A program made the translations under genes and the position numbers. A stretch of 64,000 bases of DNA from Pseudomonadota bacterium (GTDB taxonomy: Bacteria > Pseudomonadota > Gammaproteobacteria > CALCKW01): positions 1 through 64,000 of the forward strand of contig JBCCUP010000012.1 in assembly GCA_039196715.1 (NCBI GenBank), in the 5' to 3' direction. The stretch's first letter is position 1, and each line of letters begins with the position of its first letter. Positions 26,448 to 35,302 of the stretch are shown piece after piece. The notes under the pieces were generated by a model that did no database searches, was not told where the DNA came from, and worked only from the letters and a program-made list of their open reading frames with translations.

Positions 26448-28366
26448 TACCTGATCGTGCCCGTGCAAACAGCGCGGGCCCTTCTCCCGGGATCCGTGCT
26501 GTGGCGCTCGACACCACCGACAACTCCAACACCGTGGCCGTGGCACTCGACGCCAGGCCGGCCGACGCCGAGCGGCAGGGTTCGCCGCGTCGGCAACCGG
26601 CTGCCGAGGCAATGGCGGCGTTGGCCGACTGGTCTGCCTGGCTGGCTGGCCTGCTCGGGCCGCGCGTGTCGATCTCGGTGTTTGCGTTCGCAGCCGACAG
26701 CCCGGTGCGGCTTGACGGCGCCGAGGCGCAGCCGGCGGTTAGCGACGCGGTGTCGCGTGCGGTCACCCGGGCACACGCCGAGGGCGTGTCGGTGGAACAC
26801 CGCCTGACGGGGGATTCGGCCACCGTGCTTGCAGTGCCCGCGCGAGACCGCAGGGGCACACCGCTGGTGATCGGGTGCGTGCTGCCCGGTGCGACGCCCG
26901 CCGCCACCGACACCACGCAGCGCGTGATCACGCACGCGATCCACTGGCTCGACACCCGCGACTCGGCCGTCGAGCGCGCGGACGGCGCTGGCCTGTTGGG
27001 TCGCCTCGATCGCGCACCGAACGTCACGCACGCCGCCCAGATCCTGGTCGACACGCTGGCGAGCGCCGCGTCCGAGCAGGGTGCACCACCCCGCGTGGCC
27101 TATTTTTCCCGGGCCGGTGCGCACGGCCTGCGCCTGCGGGCGATCAGCGCGCAGGCCAGCCCGGTCGACACCTCGGCGTGGTGTCACAGTTGCCGCCGCG
27201 TCGCGCGCGAGTACCTCTACCAGAGCGCGAAGACCGTCGGCATGCTCGACGCGCCGGCACCCGCTGCCTCGGACGGCCTGGTCCGCACACAGCACCGCCG
27301 ACACGCTGCCGAATTCGGGTGTCACCGCGTCATGACGGTTGGCATGCCATCACGCGCGGCCGAGGGCTGCGCCGTGCTGATCGCCGAGTTTCCGGAGGAC
27401 GGCGGGTGCGCGGACATCACCTTCCGCAGCTGGTCGGACACCGTGCGCCGCTGCGGTGCCACGCTGGCCTGGCACGAGCGGGCCGCGCGCGGTGTCAGCG
27501 CGCGTGCGCTGCGCCTGTTGTCCCCGGCCTTTGTCTGGCATCGGGTGCGCAGCAACGCGCTGCGCAATGCCCTGGTGCTGGCGGCCCTGGTCGGGTTGAT
27601 GGCTGCGGCCACGGTGAGCGTACCGGGCACGGTCCGTGCGCACGCCGAGGTGATCGGTGCGGCGCCCCGCGTGGTCGGCGCGCCGCGCGACGGCTACCTT
27701 GAATCGGTCCACGTGCGCCCCGGCGACCGGGTGTCGGCGGGGCAGGTGCTGGCGGTGTTGAACACCGACGACCTGCAGGCCGAGCGTGCCAAATGGCAAG
27801 CCGAGTCCGAGCGCATCAACGCGCTGTACCACGCGGCGCTGGCCAGCAGGGACCGGCGCGAGATCAGCGTGCAACGCGCCCGTCAGGACGAGGTGCGGGC
27901 CGAGCGCGACGCGGTGGATACGCAGATCGCGCGCAGCACCTTGCGGGCGCAACGCGACGGCGTGGTGGCCCGGGGCGACCTCACCGAGCGCCTCGGTGGC
28001 GCGGTGGCCGTCGGTGAAACCCTGTTCGAAACCGTGCTGGCCGGTCCCAAGCGGATCCGGCTCTACGTGCGTGACACCGATATCGCGCGGCTCGACGGCG
28101 CGGTAACCGGTCGCATGGTCCTCGCGGCTCAGCCCGGCGAGGAACACCGTGTGGTCACGCAACTGATCAAGCCGGTGGCGACCACGCACGCCAACGACAC
28201 GGTCTTCATCGTCGAGGCCGATTCGGATTCCCTGCCCGCCGATGTGTTGCCGGGCATGACCGGCTACGCCGCACTCGACGCGGCCGAGATGTCGCTGTTG
28301 GCCGCGTGGACACTGGATGCGCGGCGTGCGCTCCACTTGCTGTTCTGGCGGCTGGGGGTGCTCTGA
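26441..28366 (+). CDS. HlyD-type membrane-fusion protein with GAF-like N-terminal region
   Basis: About 641 aa if the TTG at 26441 is used; GTG 26501 or ATG 26612 are possible, so the start is uncertain. Residues 1 to ~360 form a soluble region with the look of a GAF-like sensor; one transmembrane helix follows (NALVLAALVGLMAAATVSV, ~374-392), then a lipoyl/HlyD barrel (GYLESVHVRPGDRVSAGQVL), a short coiled coil, and the second half-barrel STLRAQRDGVVARGDL. The topology puts the GAF-like part in the cytoplasm and HlyD in the periplasm. Its stop overlaps the ATG of the M50 gene (TGATG). Known relatives accompany M50-HlyD proteins. Confidence 0.7.
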   Translation: MLIPDRARANSAGPSPGIRAVALDTTDNSNTVAVALDARPADAERQGSPRRQPAAEAMAALADWSAWLAGLLGPRVSISVFAFAADSPVRLDGAEAQPAVSDAVSRAVTRAHAEGVSVEHRLTGDSATVLAVPARDRRGTPLVIGCVLPGATPAATDTTQRVITHAIHWLDTRDSAVERADGAGLLGRLDRAPNVTHAAQILVDTLASAASEQGAPPRVAYFSRAGAHGLRLRAISAQASPVDTSAWCHSCRRVAREYLYQSAKTVGMLDAPAPAASDGLVRTQHRRHAAEFGCHRVMTVGMPSRAAEGCAVLIAEFPEDGGCADITFRSWSDTVRRCGATLAWHERAARGVSARALRLLSPAFVWHRVRSNALRNALVLAALVGLMAAATVSVPGTVRAHAEVIGAAPRVVGAPRDGYLESVHVRPGDRVSAGQVLAVLNTDDLQAERAKWQAESERINALYHAALASRDRREISVQRARQDEVRAERDAVDTQIARSTLRAQRDGVVARGDLTERLGGAVAVGETLFETVLAGPKRIRLYVRDTDIARLDGAVTGRMVLAAQPGEEHRVVTQLIKPVATTHANDTVFIVEADSDSLPADVLPGMTGYAALDAAEMSLLAAWTLDARRALHLLFWRLGVL

Positions 28367-30489
28367 TGTCGGCTGCGGAGCGCGCACACACAACGCCGTG
28401 GCAGGTCCTGAGCACCTGGCGTGCAGACGCGCTGGACGCCGACGGCGGCCACGGTGTGCTGCTGCATGACCCGGTCGCGGACCGACGGGTCCGCCTCTCG
28501 GCCGAAGCTGCGCACGTGGTGTCGGTGTTCCGCACGGCGCGCACCGCGGACGCCGGTCACACCGAGATCTCGCGACGCGGTGTCGAGCTGGCACCTGCCG
28601 CCTACCGTGCGCTGCTCGATCAGCTGGCGCGCTCCGGCGTGTTGACGCCGGTGGCGGCCGACAGCGCCGACACCGCCAACCAGTCCGAATCACGCGCGCG
28701 CACACGCCGTGTCAAGCGTGTATTGAACCCCTTCGTGCTGCGCTGGGATCTCGGCGACCCGACACCCGGCTTGCGCGCGCTCGCTCCGGTGTTCTCCGTG
28801 GTTGACAGTGCCGCGGGCCGTCTCGGACTGCTGTTGGCGGTGCTGAGCCTGCCGTGGCTGCTGTGGCGAAACAGCGAGACCATGGCGCAGTACCTCGCTC
28901 AGTCGCTCACGCCCTGGCAGTTCATGGCGGCGGTGTGCGTCGTTTGGCCGGTGATGAAAAGCCTTCACGAGGCCGCGCACGCCGGCGTGCTGATCAGCCG
29001 GGGTGGGCGCGTGAACCGCTGCGGCGTCCACTTTCTCTTCTTCATGCCGGTGCCCTTTGTCGATGCGAGCGATGCCTGGCGACTGCCGCGCCGCCGCGAC
29101 CGCATCGCGGTGTCCGCTGCAGGCGTCATCGCCGAACTCGCGGTCGCGGCCGTCTGCCTGTGGCTGTGGCAATCGGTCGCCGACGGTGTCTTCCGCACGG
29201 GCCTGGCGGCGGCCGTGGTCGTCGCCTGCACGGCGAGCCTGTTCGTCAACGCCAACCCGTTGATGAAATTCGACGGCTACCACATCCTGCAGGACCTGCT
29301 CGGCACCACCAATTTGCAGGCCGAGTCCACACAGACCCTGCGTCGCCTTGCCTGGCGTGCGCTCGGCGCGCAAGGCCCTGCTGCGTCGCTGGACAGACGC
29401 TGGCGGCTGTACGCCGTCTATGGCGTCGCTGCGCTGGCGTTCAAGGTGGCGGTGCTCCTGGGCATCGCGCTCTGGTTTGCCGTTGACTTCCCCTTGGTCG
29501 GGCTTGCGCTGGCTTCGCTGTTGCTCTGCTCAGCCGGTGTCTTGCCGCTGCTCGGGTTTGCGCGCATGACGGTCCGCGACCGGGCGACCTTGTTTCCGTC
29601 CGCCCCCCGCCAACTGCGTGCAGTCGTGACGGTGCTCGCAGGGGCTATCCTCGTGTTCGTCGTGCCGTTCCCCCACTACGCCAGCGCCGAGGGGGTGAGT
29701 ACGGTGCCGCGCGAGGCCCAGCTCGTCAGCACCACCCACGGCGAACTGACCCGGCTGGTCGAAGACGGCACACGCGTCGAAGCGGGGCAGCCTGTTGCCC
29801 GACAGACGGCCTTTGATACGCAGCGCGAACACGACCGCCAGGCGCTCGCGCTGGCACGGCGCACACAAGAGAAACACGGCTTGCAGTTTCACCCCGACGC
29901 GTCTCGGAGGGCGACCAGTGCACAGTTGCAGCCGGGCATCGCAGCCGCGCAAGACAAGCTCGCGCGCTTGTCGGCGCGGTTGTCTGAGCAGGTGATCCGC
30001 GCCGGTTCGCCCGGGCTTGTGTCTTTCGCGCCCGAAGGCAGCGCCCCTGGCCAGTTTGTCGGCCGGGGCCAGGTCATCGGCACGGTGGTCGCCGACGACG
30101 CCTTGATGGCGCGTGTCATGTTGCGTCAGGAGACCGCCGAGTCGGTGCTCGACGGCCTGCGCGCGGTGTCGGTCTGGGTGCCGGGTCGCACGCCACGCGT
30201 GTTTCAAGCCTCGGTTGGCTCCGTCTCGCCGGTCGCCGTGTCCGACGGATTCGCCCACGCCTTCACCCGCAACGGCGGCGGTGAGATCGCCACCGACGCC
30301 GAGAACCGCAGCGTCGAGACAGGCGCAGCCTACGTCGACATGCGTTTGCAACTGCACGACCACGCCGCCGTGGGCGCGTTGCGCGGTCAACGCGTGGTCG
30401 TGCGCTACACCCTGGCCCCGAGCACCGTGGCCAGCCGAATCGTGAGCGCGTTGCGCCACACCTTCTTTTCAACTCAGTTGAATGGGTAG
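28366..30489 (+). CDS. M50 (site-2-protease-like) membrane metalloprotease fused to a lipoyl/HlyD domain
   Basis: About 707 aa from ATG 28366. Residues ~10-95 resemble a PqqD-like peptide-binding winged domain (VLLHDPVADRRVRLSAEAAH). The membrane part contains the zinc motif HEAAH (201-205) and the distal ligand region NANPLMKFDGYH (Asp303), both intact, as in peptidase M50. After several more helices, residues ~445-700 carry a lipoyl hairpin (TTHGELTRLVEDGTRVEAGQ) and a barrel typical of HlyD adaptors. Relatives are annotated as peptide zinc metalloprotease/efflux proteins. I infer it recognises, cleaves or moves a peptide or surface protein encoded in the same operon. Confidence 0.78.
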   Translation: MSAAERAHTTPWQVLSTWRADALDADGGHGVLLHDPVADRRVRLSAEAAHVVSVFRTARTADAGHTEISRRGVELAPAAYRALLDQLARSGVLTPVAADSADTANQSESRARTRRVKRVLNPFVLRWDLGDPTPGLRALAPVFSVVDSAAGRLGLLLAVLSLPWLLWRNSETMAQYLAQSLTPWQFMAAVCVVWPVMKSLHEAAHAGVLISRGGRVNRCGVHFLFFMPVPFVDASDAWRLPRRRDRIAVSAAGVIAELAVAAVCLWLWQSVADGVFRTGLAAAVVVACTASLFVNANPLMKFDGYHILQDLLGTTNLQAESTQTLRRLAWRALGAQGPAASLDRRWRLYAVYGVAALAFKVAVLLGIALWFAVDFPLVGLALASLLLCSAGVLPLLGFARMTVRDRATLFPSAPRQLRAVVTVLAGAILVFVVPFPHYASAEGVSTVPREAQLVSTTHGELTRLVEDGTRVEAGQPVARQTAFDTQREHDRQALALARRTQEKHGLQFHPDASRRATSAQLQPGIAAAQDKLARLSARLSEQVIRAGSPGLVSFAPEGSAPGQFVGRGQVIGTVVADDALMARVMLRQETAESVLDGLRAVSVWVPGRTPRVFQASVGSVSPVAVSDGFAHAFTRNGGGEIATDAENRSVETGAAYVDMRLQLHDHAAVGALRGQRVVVRYTLAPSTVASRIVSALRHTFFSTQLNG

Positions 30490-30492
30490 TCC

Positions 30493-31326
30493 ATGAAAAT
30501 CCCCCACACACTTCGACCCCTCACCGTGCCTGTATTGGGCGGCCTGTCACTGCTGCTGTCGACGTCGGTCACGGCCAACGAGGCGGTCGACACACCGCTG
30601 GATTGCCTGGTGGAACCGAGCATGATCGTCGACCTGAGCGCACCCGAACCGGGTCAGCTCGACGCGGTATTCGTGCGCCGTAACGACGTGGTCAAGCAGG
30701 GCGATTTCATCGCCAAGCTCGAGAGCAGCCTCGAAATCGCGGCCGTCAAGCTCGCTGAGCACAGTGTCAACTCGCAGGCCCAGCTTGAACTGCGGCAGCA
30801 GAGTGTCGAGTACGGTCAGCGCACGCTGGAGCGCAATCGCACGCTGATGAAGACCTCCTCGGTGTCGCGCCAGCAGTTCGACAAAGTGGAAACCGAGTAC
30901 GAGATTTCGCGTCTGCAGCTCAAGGACCAGCGGGAGCGCGCGGGGCGCTACCAGCTCGAGCTCGACCGGGCGCGTGCAGCGCTGGCGCGGCGATCGATTC
31001 AAACGCCGATCAGCGGGGTGATCTCCGAGCGCTACAAGAACGAAGGCGAGTACCTCGAGGGTCAACCGATCGTGCAGATCGCACGGCTCGACCCGCTGCA
31101 CGTGAGTGTCATTGCCCCCTTGAGCTACCTGCCGCGGGTGCGCGAGGGCGCGGAGGTGCCGGTGCGCATCCTGGCCGGTGACGCCGACCTCGACGAGACC
31201 GCGCGCGTGACCTCGATCGACCGGGTTGCGGACGCCGCGAGCAACACCTTCGGTGTCCAGCTGACCCTCGCGAACGCCGACCTGCGCATCCCGGGCGGGG
31301 TGCGCTGCCAAGTGTCCTTCGACTGA
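30493..31326 (+). CDS. Periplasmic HlyD/RND-type adaptor
   Basis: About 277 aa with a Sec signal peptide (VLGGLSLLLSTSVTANEAVD). Two lipoyl half-motifs (GQLDAVFVRRNDVVKQGDFI and RRSIQTPISGVISERYKNEG) flank a long coiled-coil hairpin (~85-160, many Gln, Glu and Arg). No lipobox Cys at the cleavage site is seen. It lies 3 bases after the M50 gene and 13 before the surface-protein gene, and would bridge the inner-membrane components to an outer-membrane channel not found in this window. Confidence 0.8.
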   Translation: MKIPHTLRPLTVPVLGGLSLLLSTSVTANEAVDTPLDCLVEPSMIVDLSAPEPGQLDAVFVRRNDVVKQGDFIAKLESSLEIAAVKLAEHSVNSQAQLELRQQSVEYGQRTLERNRTLMKTSSVSRQQFDKVETEYEISRLQLKDQRERAGRYQLELDRARAALARRSIQTPISGVISERYKNEGEYLEGQPIVQIARLDPLHVSVIAPLSYLPRVREGAEVPVRILAGDADLDETARVTSIDRVADAASNTFGVQLTLANADLRIPGGVRCQVSFD

Positions 31327-31339
31327 CTGGAGGACGCCC

Positions 31340-34300
31340 GTGGCTGTGTCGCGCGTTGATGTCGAAGTGCTCGAAACCCGTCTGCTGTACTCGGCAGACC
31401 TGCTGCCGTTCGGCGACGACGTGGCCGACGACAACGACGTCGCGCGCGTGTTTCCCGCCGCAGTGGGTGATGGTTCCACTGTCGAACAAAGCTACACGGT
31501 CGCCGCCAACGGTGTGATCGTCGTATCCGAATTTCAGGCCGAGTCGGGGCTGGATCGCTGGGTGTTGCTCGACGCGCCGACGCAGGGCACCGTCGAGCTC
31601 AATGGTAGCGCGGTCAATATCGGGGACACCGTCACCGGTACCCAGGTGCAAAACGGCGAAGTGAGCTATGTCTCGACTGTCGGTGGAGGCACAGCCACCA
31701 GCGATTCTGTCCGTTTTCAGCAAGCCGACGGTACAGGTACGTACGACAACTACGTACGGTGGAACCTCCGTATCAACCATGCGCCGAACGTGCAGGACGA
31801 TGTCGTGCTGCTGACCAGTGGCCCCGCGTCGACGGCAACGTCCACGCTGCTGTCCAACGACAGTGATCAGAATGGCGACACCCTGGCCATCACGGGGTTC
31901 TCGTCGCCGTCATCCGGTGACCTAGAGCTGTCGTCGGCCAACACGCTGTCGTACAACTACACAGCATCATCAGACCCGTTTTCGACCAATCTCCAGGACA
32001 CTGCGACTGTCGATGTCCGCGAGATTGACGCGAGCTACGTGTTCGCGTTGCCGCTGATCACCAGTGAGCAGGAATTGGTCAACAACATCACCCCGTCTGA
32101 CGGGTCGATGACGTTGAGTAACAACGGCGAAGGTGCCTCGTTTACCTCGTCAAACAACGGCCCGGACTACGGGGCGTTTGACTTTCCTGACGCATTTCGT
32201 GTCGATGTCGAGTTCTTGCCGACAGACATCGATGACGGCGACAACGACCTGATTTGGAGCGTCGGCGCAGCTGCTGACCCGGGCTCTATCACGATGTACA
32301 TCGACCAGCTCGACGACAACAAGAACTACCTGATCGCCCACATGGGCAACAGCGGCGATCTGCCCGATACCAAGGCCGAGCTGACAGGCGGACCGCATTT
32401 GTTTTTCGAGTTGAAAAGCTCGTTCGCTGAGAACGTCTGGCACTCCGCGAGCCTGGTTGTCGACACCGCCGGAATGGCGCACCTCTATGTTGACGGCAAC
32501 CTGGAGCGTTCGCTGGATGTGAGTGGTACGGATTTCCAGGGCGGGGACTTTCGGGTTGGCAATGACATCTACAACCCGAATATCTTCACCTACTTTACGC
32601 GCCCGTTTGACGGTCAGATCCGCAACTTGTACGTGCGCGACCTGGCTGGCCATGGAACGACCGATCCGGTCGTCAACACGCTCACCTCGACGATATTCTT
32701 CAGACACTATGAAGACAGTGCGTCGGGAGCATCGGGCGACAGCTACGTGGTTGACCCCGACCTGATCAGCGTCGACTCGAGCGTGCTCGGGACGGCACCG
32801 CTCTCCGACAACGACACCTTCACCACCAGCCCCACGGTGACGCACACCTGGTCACTGGTGACCGATGGCGCTGTCGGTACGGCCACCGTCAACGGCGATG
32901 GGTCGTTCTCGTATATCCAGAATACCGCAACCAACACCAACGACAGTTTTACCTACCAGCTCAGTTCGGCGTACCGCGCGACGGCCGGTGGCGCGGTACT
33001 CTGGACCGACACCTCGACCGCCACGGTGGCGCTCGACGCCAGTGGTGTGGTGATTGGCTCGCGCCCGGTGGCGGTCGACGACGCGATCACGGTGGACGAA
33101 GGCGATTCGGCCCTACTGACGGCGACGCTGAACAACAGTCTGTTGTCGAATGACACCGACGGCGACGGCACCTTGTCCGTGGTGTCGAACACCAACCCCA
33201 GTTTCGGCACGCTCACGCTCAATGCCAACGGCACGTTCTCGTACACACACGACGGCTCGGAGAACTTCTCGGACTCGTTCACCTACGTCCTGCAGGACGC
33301 AGACGGTGACCAGGCGCTCGCGCCCGGCACCGTCAACATCACCATCAACCCGCTCAACGAGAACGCGCCGAACGCCGTGACCGAAACCCTGAGCGTGGCC
33401 TACGCCGGCACGCAAACCGTGTTGGACGGCGGCGCGACGAGCGTGCTTGCCAATGACTCGGACGTCGATACCGGCGACACCCTGCGCGCAGAGCTTGTCC
33501 TCCAGGCGACCAAGGGCACCGTGGTGTTGAACGGCAACGGCACCTTCGTTTACACGCACGACGGCGCACTCGGCGGGGGCACGGACCAGTTTACCTACCG
33601 CGTGCTCGATGCGGCCGACAACGCGACCTGGATGACGGTCACGATCAACATCACGGCAAATGGGGAGCCGGTCGGGCAGGCGGACGAGATCTCGGTCGAC
33701 GAGGGCGGCACGCAGACTGAGCTTGATATGGTATTCGCCGGGACGCCTCCGCCGGGCGCTGGCACAAGCGTGCTGGAGAACGACTCGGACCCGGACGGCG
33801 ACACCATCACCGCGGTGTTGCACACGGCGCCGGCACACGGCACGCTGACGCTGAACGCCAACGGCACCTTCAGCTACACGCACGACGGCAGTGAAAATTT
33901 CAGCGACGCGTTCCGCTACTCGGCCACGGACCAACACGGGTTGGCAGAGTCCTCTGAAACCGTGGTGTCGATCACCATCAACCCGGTCAACGACAACGAC
34001 CCGATCGCCAACGACGACCTGATCCGGGTCGACCACGGCGCTTCCCGTGCGGTGCTGGTCGGTGGCGTGACCTCGGTGCTTGCGAACGACAGCGATCTCG
34101 ACACCGGTGACACGCTGATTGCCGAATTGGTGCAGGGGCCAGGCAAGGGCACGCTGACGCTCAACGCCGACGGGACCTTCCAGTACCAGCACGATGGGGT
34201 CAGCGAAGGCAACGATTTTTTCCGCTACCAGGCGCGTGACGCGGCTGGCAACACCACCATCGCCCGGGTCGGTATTCAGGTCGCACCGCCGGACAACCCA

Positions 34301-35299
34301 CCGCAGTTTCTCGGCGGTGACCAGCAGGTCCTGGTCAACGCAGGTGTGCCGGATCAGGCCGACCTTGGCGCGCAATTCAGCGACGAAGGGCCAATGACCT
34401 TCGAGATCGACAAGGGCGCTGAGCCGTTTTTCAGCATTGACCCCAACACCGGCGAGCTGACGATCAACGCCACGGCGTCGGACGTGGGCAACCACCGTTT
34501 TTCGGTCAAGGTCACCGATACCGCTGATCAGTCGATCACCAAGGTGTACCGCATCGTGGTGCTAGAGAGTGACACGGGTGGCACCGAGCCGGGAGCGCCC
34601 GGGTCTTCGCCAGACACTCCACCCGACACCGGTGGCGGCGATACGACCGACCCGGACGGTGAAACGTCCAACGCCCCTGGTGGCGAGGGGGAGGGTGAGG
34701 ACGCGGCGGACACCGGTGAGGGCGGTGACACCGCATTGCCGGAGGATGCCGCCGGTGAGGGCGCGTTGAACACCTTGGCCGAGGGCTTCGCGGCGCTCTG
34801 GGGTGGCGGCGCCGAGGTCGGCGCCGTCGCAACCGGAGCCACCGCGGACGCGGTCAGTGCGGTCGACGTCAATGTGTTGACTTTTGAAGCGGGCGCCGGA
34901 ACCGACAGGGCAATCGGCTTCGCCGGGTCGCCCGTCAGTGTCAGTTCGATCGCGGGCCTCGCGGGCCTGTCGCTCAACAACATCCTCGATAACACGGACA
35001 ACCCCAGTACGGGCGCGCTGGTGGACTGGCGTCGCATCGGCCCAAGCTCGGTAAACGGTGTGGAGTCACAACTCGAAGTCACGCCGGCCGTGACCACGGC
35101 GACCGCCGCCACCGGGTTCTCGCTTGGCTACCTGCTCTGGCTGGCGCGCAGCGGCTTCCTGCTCAGCACAGTGCTCTCGGCGCTGCCGGCGTGGCGCAAC
35201 ATTGACCCCCTGCCGGTGTTGAACAGCGTGGCCGGGTCCCAGGACGGACGCGATGAAGACGACGACAAGTCGTTGAACGAATTGACCGAAGGAAAGTAA
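31340..35299 (+). CDS. Large multi-domain surface protein with LEPR-XLL-like leader
   Basis: About 1,319 aa from GTG 31340. The N-terminus VDVEVLETRLLYSADLLPFG is a close variant of the LEPR-XLL motif found at the start of very long exported proteins; there is no Sec signal peptide. Residues ~235-440 look like a LamG/concanavalin-type domain. About four VCBS/tandem-95 repeats follow (~574-990), each with an SVLANDSD-type strand and LTLNANGTFSYTHDG, then a cadherin-like domain (~990-1075), an acidic Gly/Pro linker and a C-terminal hydrophobic segment (SLGYLLWLARSGFLLSTVLS) ending near ALPAWRNIDPLPVL. Asp-rich repeats suggest calcium binding. It is probably an adhesin or surface scaffold exported by the upstream M50/HlyD proteins. 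Confidence 0.78.
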   Translation: MAVSRVDVEVLETRLLYSADLLPFGDDVADDNDVARVFPAAVGDGSTVEQSYTVAANGVIVVSEFQAESGLDRWVLLDAPTQGTVELNGSAVNIGDTVTGTQVQNGEVSYVSTVGGGTATSDSVRFQQADGTGTYDNYVRWNLRINHAPNVQDDVVLLTSGPASTATSTLLSNDSDQNGDTLAITGFSSPSSGDLELSSANTLSYNYTASSDPFSTNLQDTATVDVREIDASYVFALPLITSEQELVNNITPSDGSMTLSNNGEGASFTSSNNGPDYGAFDFPDAFRVDVEFLPTDIDDGDNDLIWSVGAAADPGSITMYIDQLDDNKNYLIAHMGNSGDLPDTKAELTGGPHLFFELKSSFAENVWHSASLVVDTAGMAHLYVDGNLERSLDVSGTDFQGGDFRVGNDIYNPNIFTYFTRPFDGQIRNLYVRDLAGHGTTDPVVNTLTSTIFFRHYEDSASGASGDSYVVDPDLISVDSSVLGTAPLSDNDTFTTSPTVTHTWSLVTDGAVGTATVNGDGSFSYIQNTATNTNDSFTYQLSSAYRATAGGAVLWTDTSTATVALDASGVVIGSRPVAVDDAITVDEGDSALLTATLNNSLLSNDTDGDGTLSVVSNTNPSFGTLTLNANGTFSYTHDGSENFSDSFTYVLQDADGDQALAPGTVNITINPLNENAPNAVTETLSVAYAGTQTVLDGGATSVLANDSDVDTGDTLRAELVLQATKGTVVLNGNGTFVYTHDGALGGGTDQFTYRVLDAADNATWMTVTINITANGEPVGQADEISVDEGGTQTELDMVFAGTPPPGAGTSVLENDSDPDGDTITAVLHTAPAHGTLTLNANGTFSYTHDGSENFSDAFRYSATDQHGLAESSETVVSITINPVNDNDPIANDDLIRVDHGASRAVLVGGVTSVLANDSDLDTGDTLIAELVQGPGKGTLTLNADGTFQYQHDGVSEGNDFFRYQARDAAGNTTIARVGIQVAPPDNPPQFLGGDQQVLVNAGVPDQADLGAQFSDEGPMTFEIDKGAEPFFSIDPNTGELTINATASDVGNHRFSVKVTDTADQSITKVYRIVVLESDTGGTEPGAPGSSPDTPPDTGGGDTTDPDGETSNAPGGEGEGEDAADTGEGGDTALPEDAAGEGALNTLAEGFAALWGGGAEVGAVATGATADAVSAVDVNVLTFEAGAGTDRAIGFAGSPVSVSSIAGLAGLSLNNILDNTDNPSTGALVDWRRIGPSSVNGVESQLEVTPAVTTATAATGFSLGYLLWLARSGFLLSTVLSALPAWRNIDPLPVLNSVAGSQDGRDEDDDKSLNELTEGK

Positions 35300-35302
35300 C
35301 CC

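Noticed and set aside
25326-26612. 428-codon minus-strand frame opposite the end of the copper oxidase gene.
   Set aside because: Arg/His-rich shadow without motifs.
31340-35299. RTX-type toxin or type I secretion substrate.
   Set aside because: No GGxGxDxLx nonapeptide repeats were seen, and no ABC exporter accompanies it.
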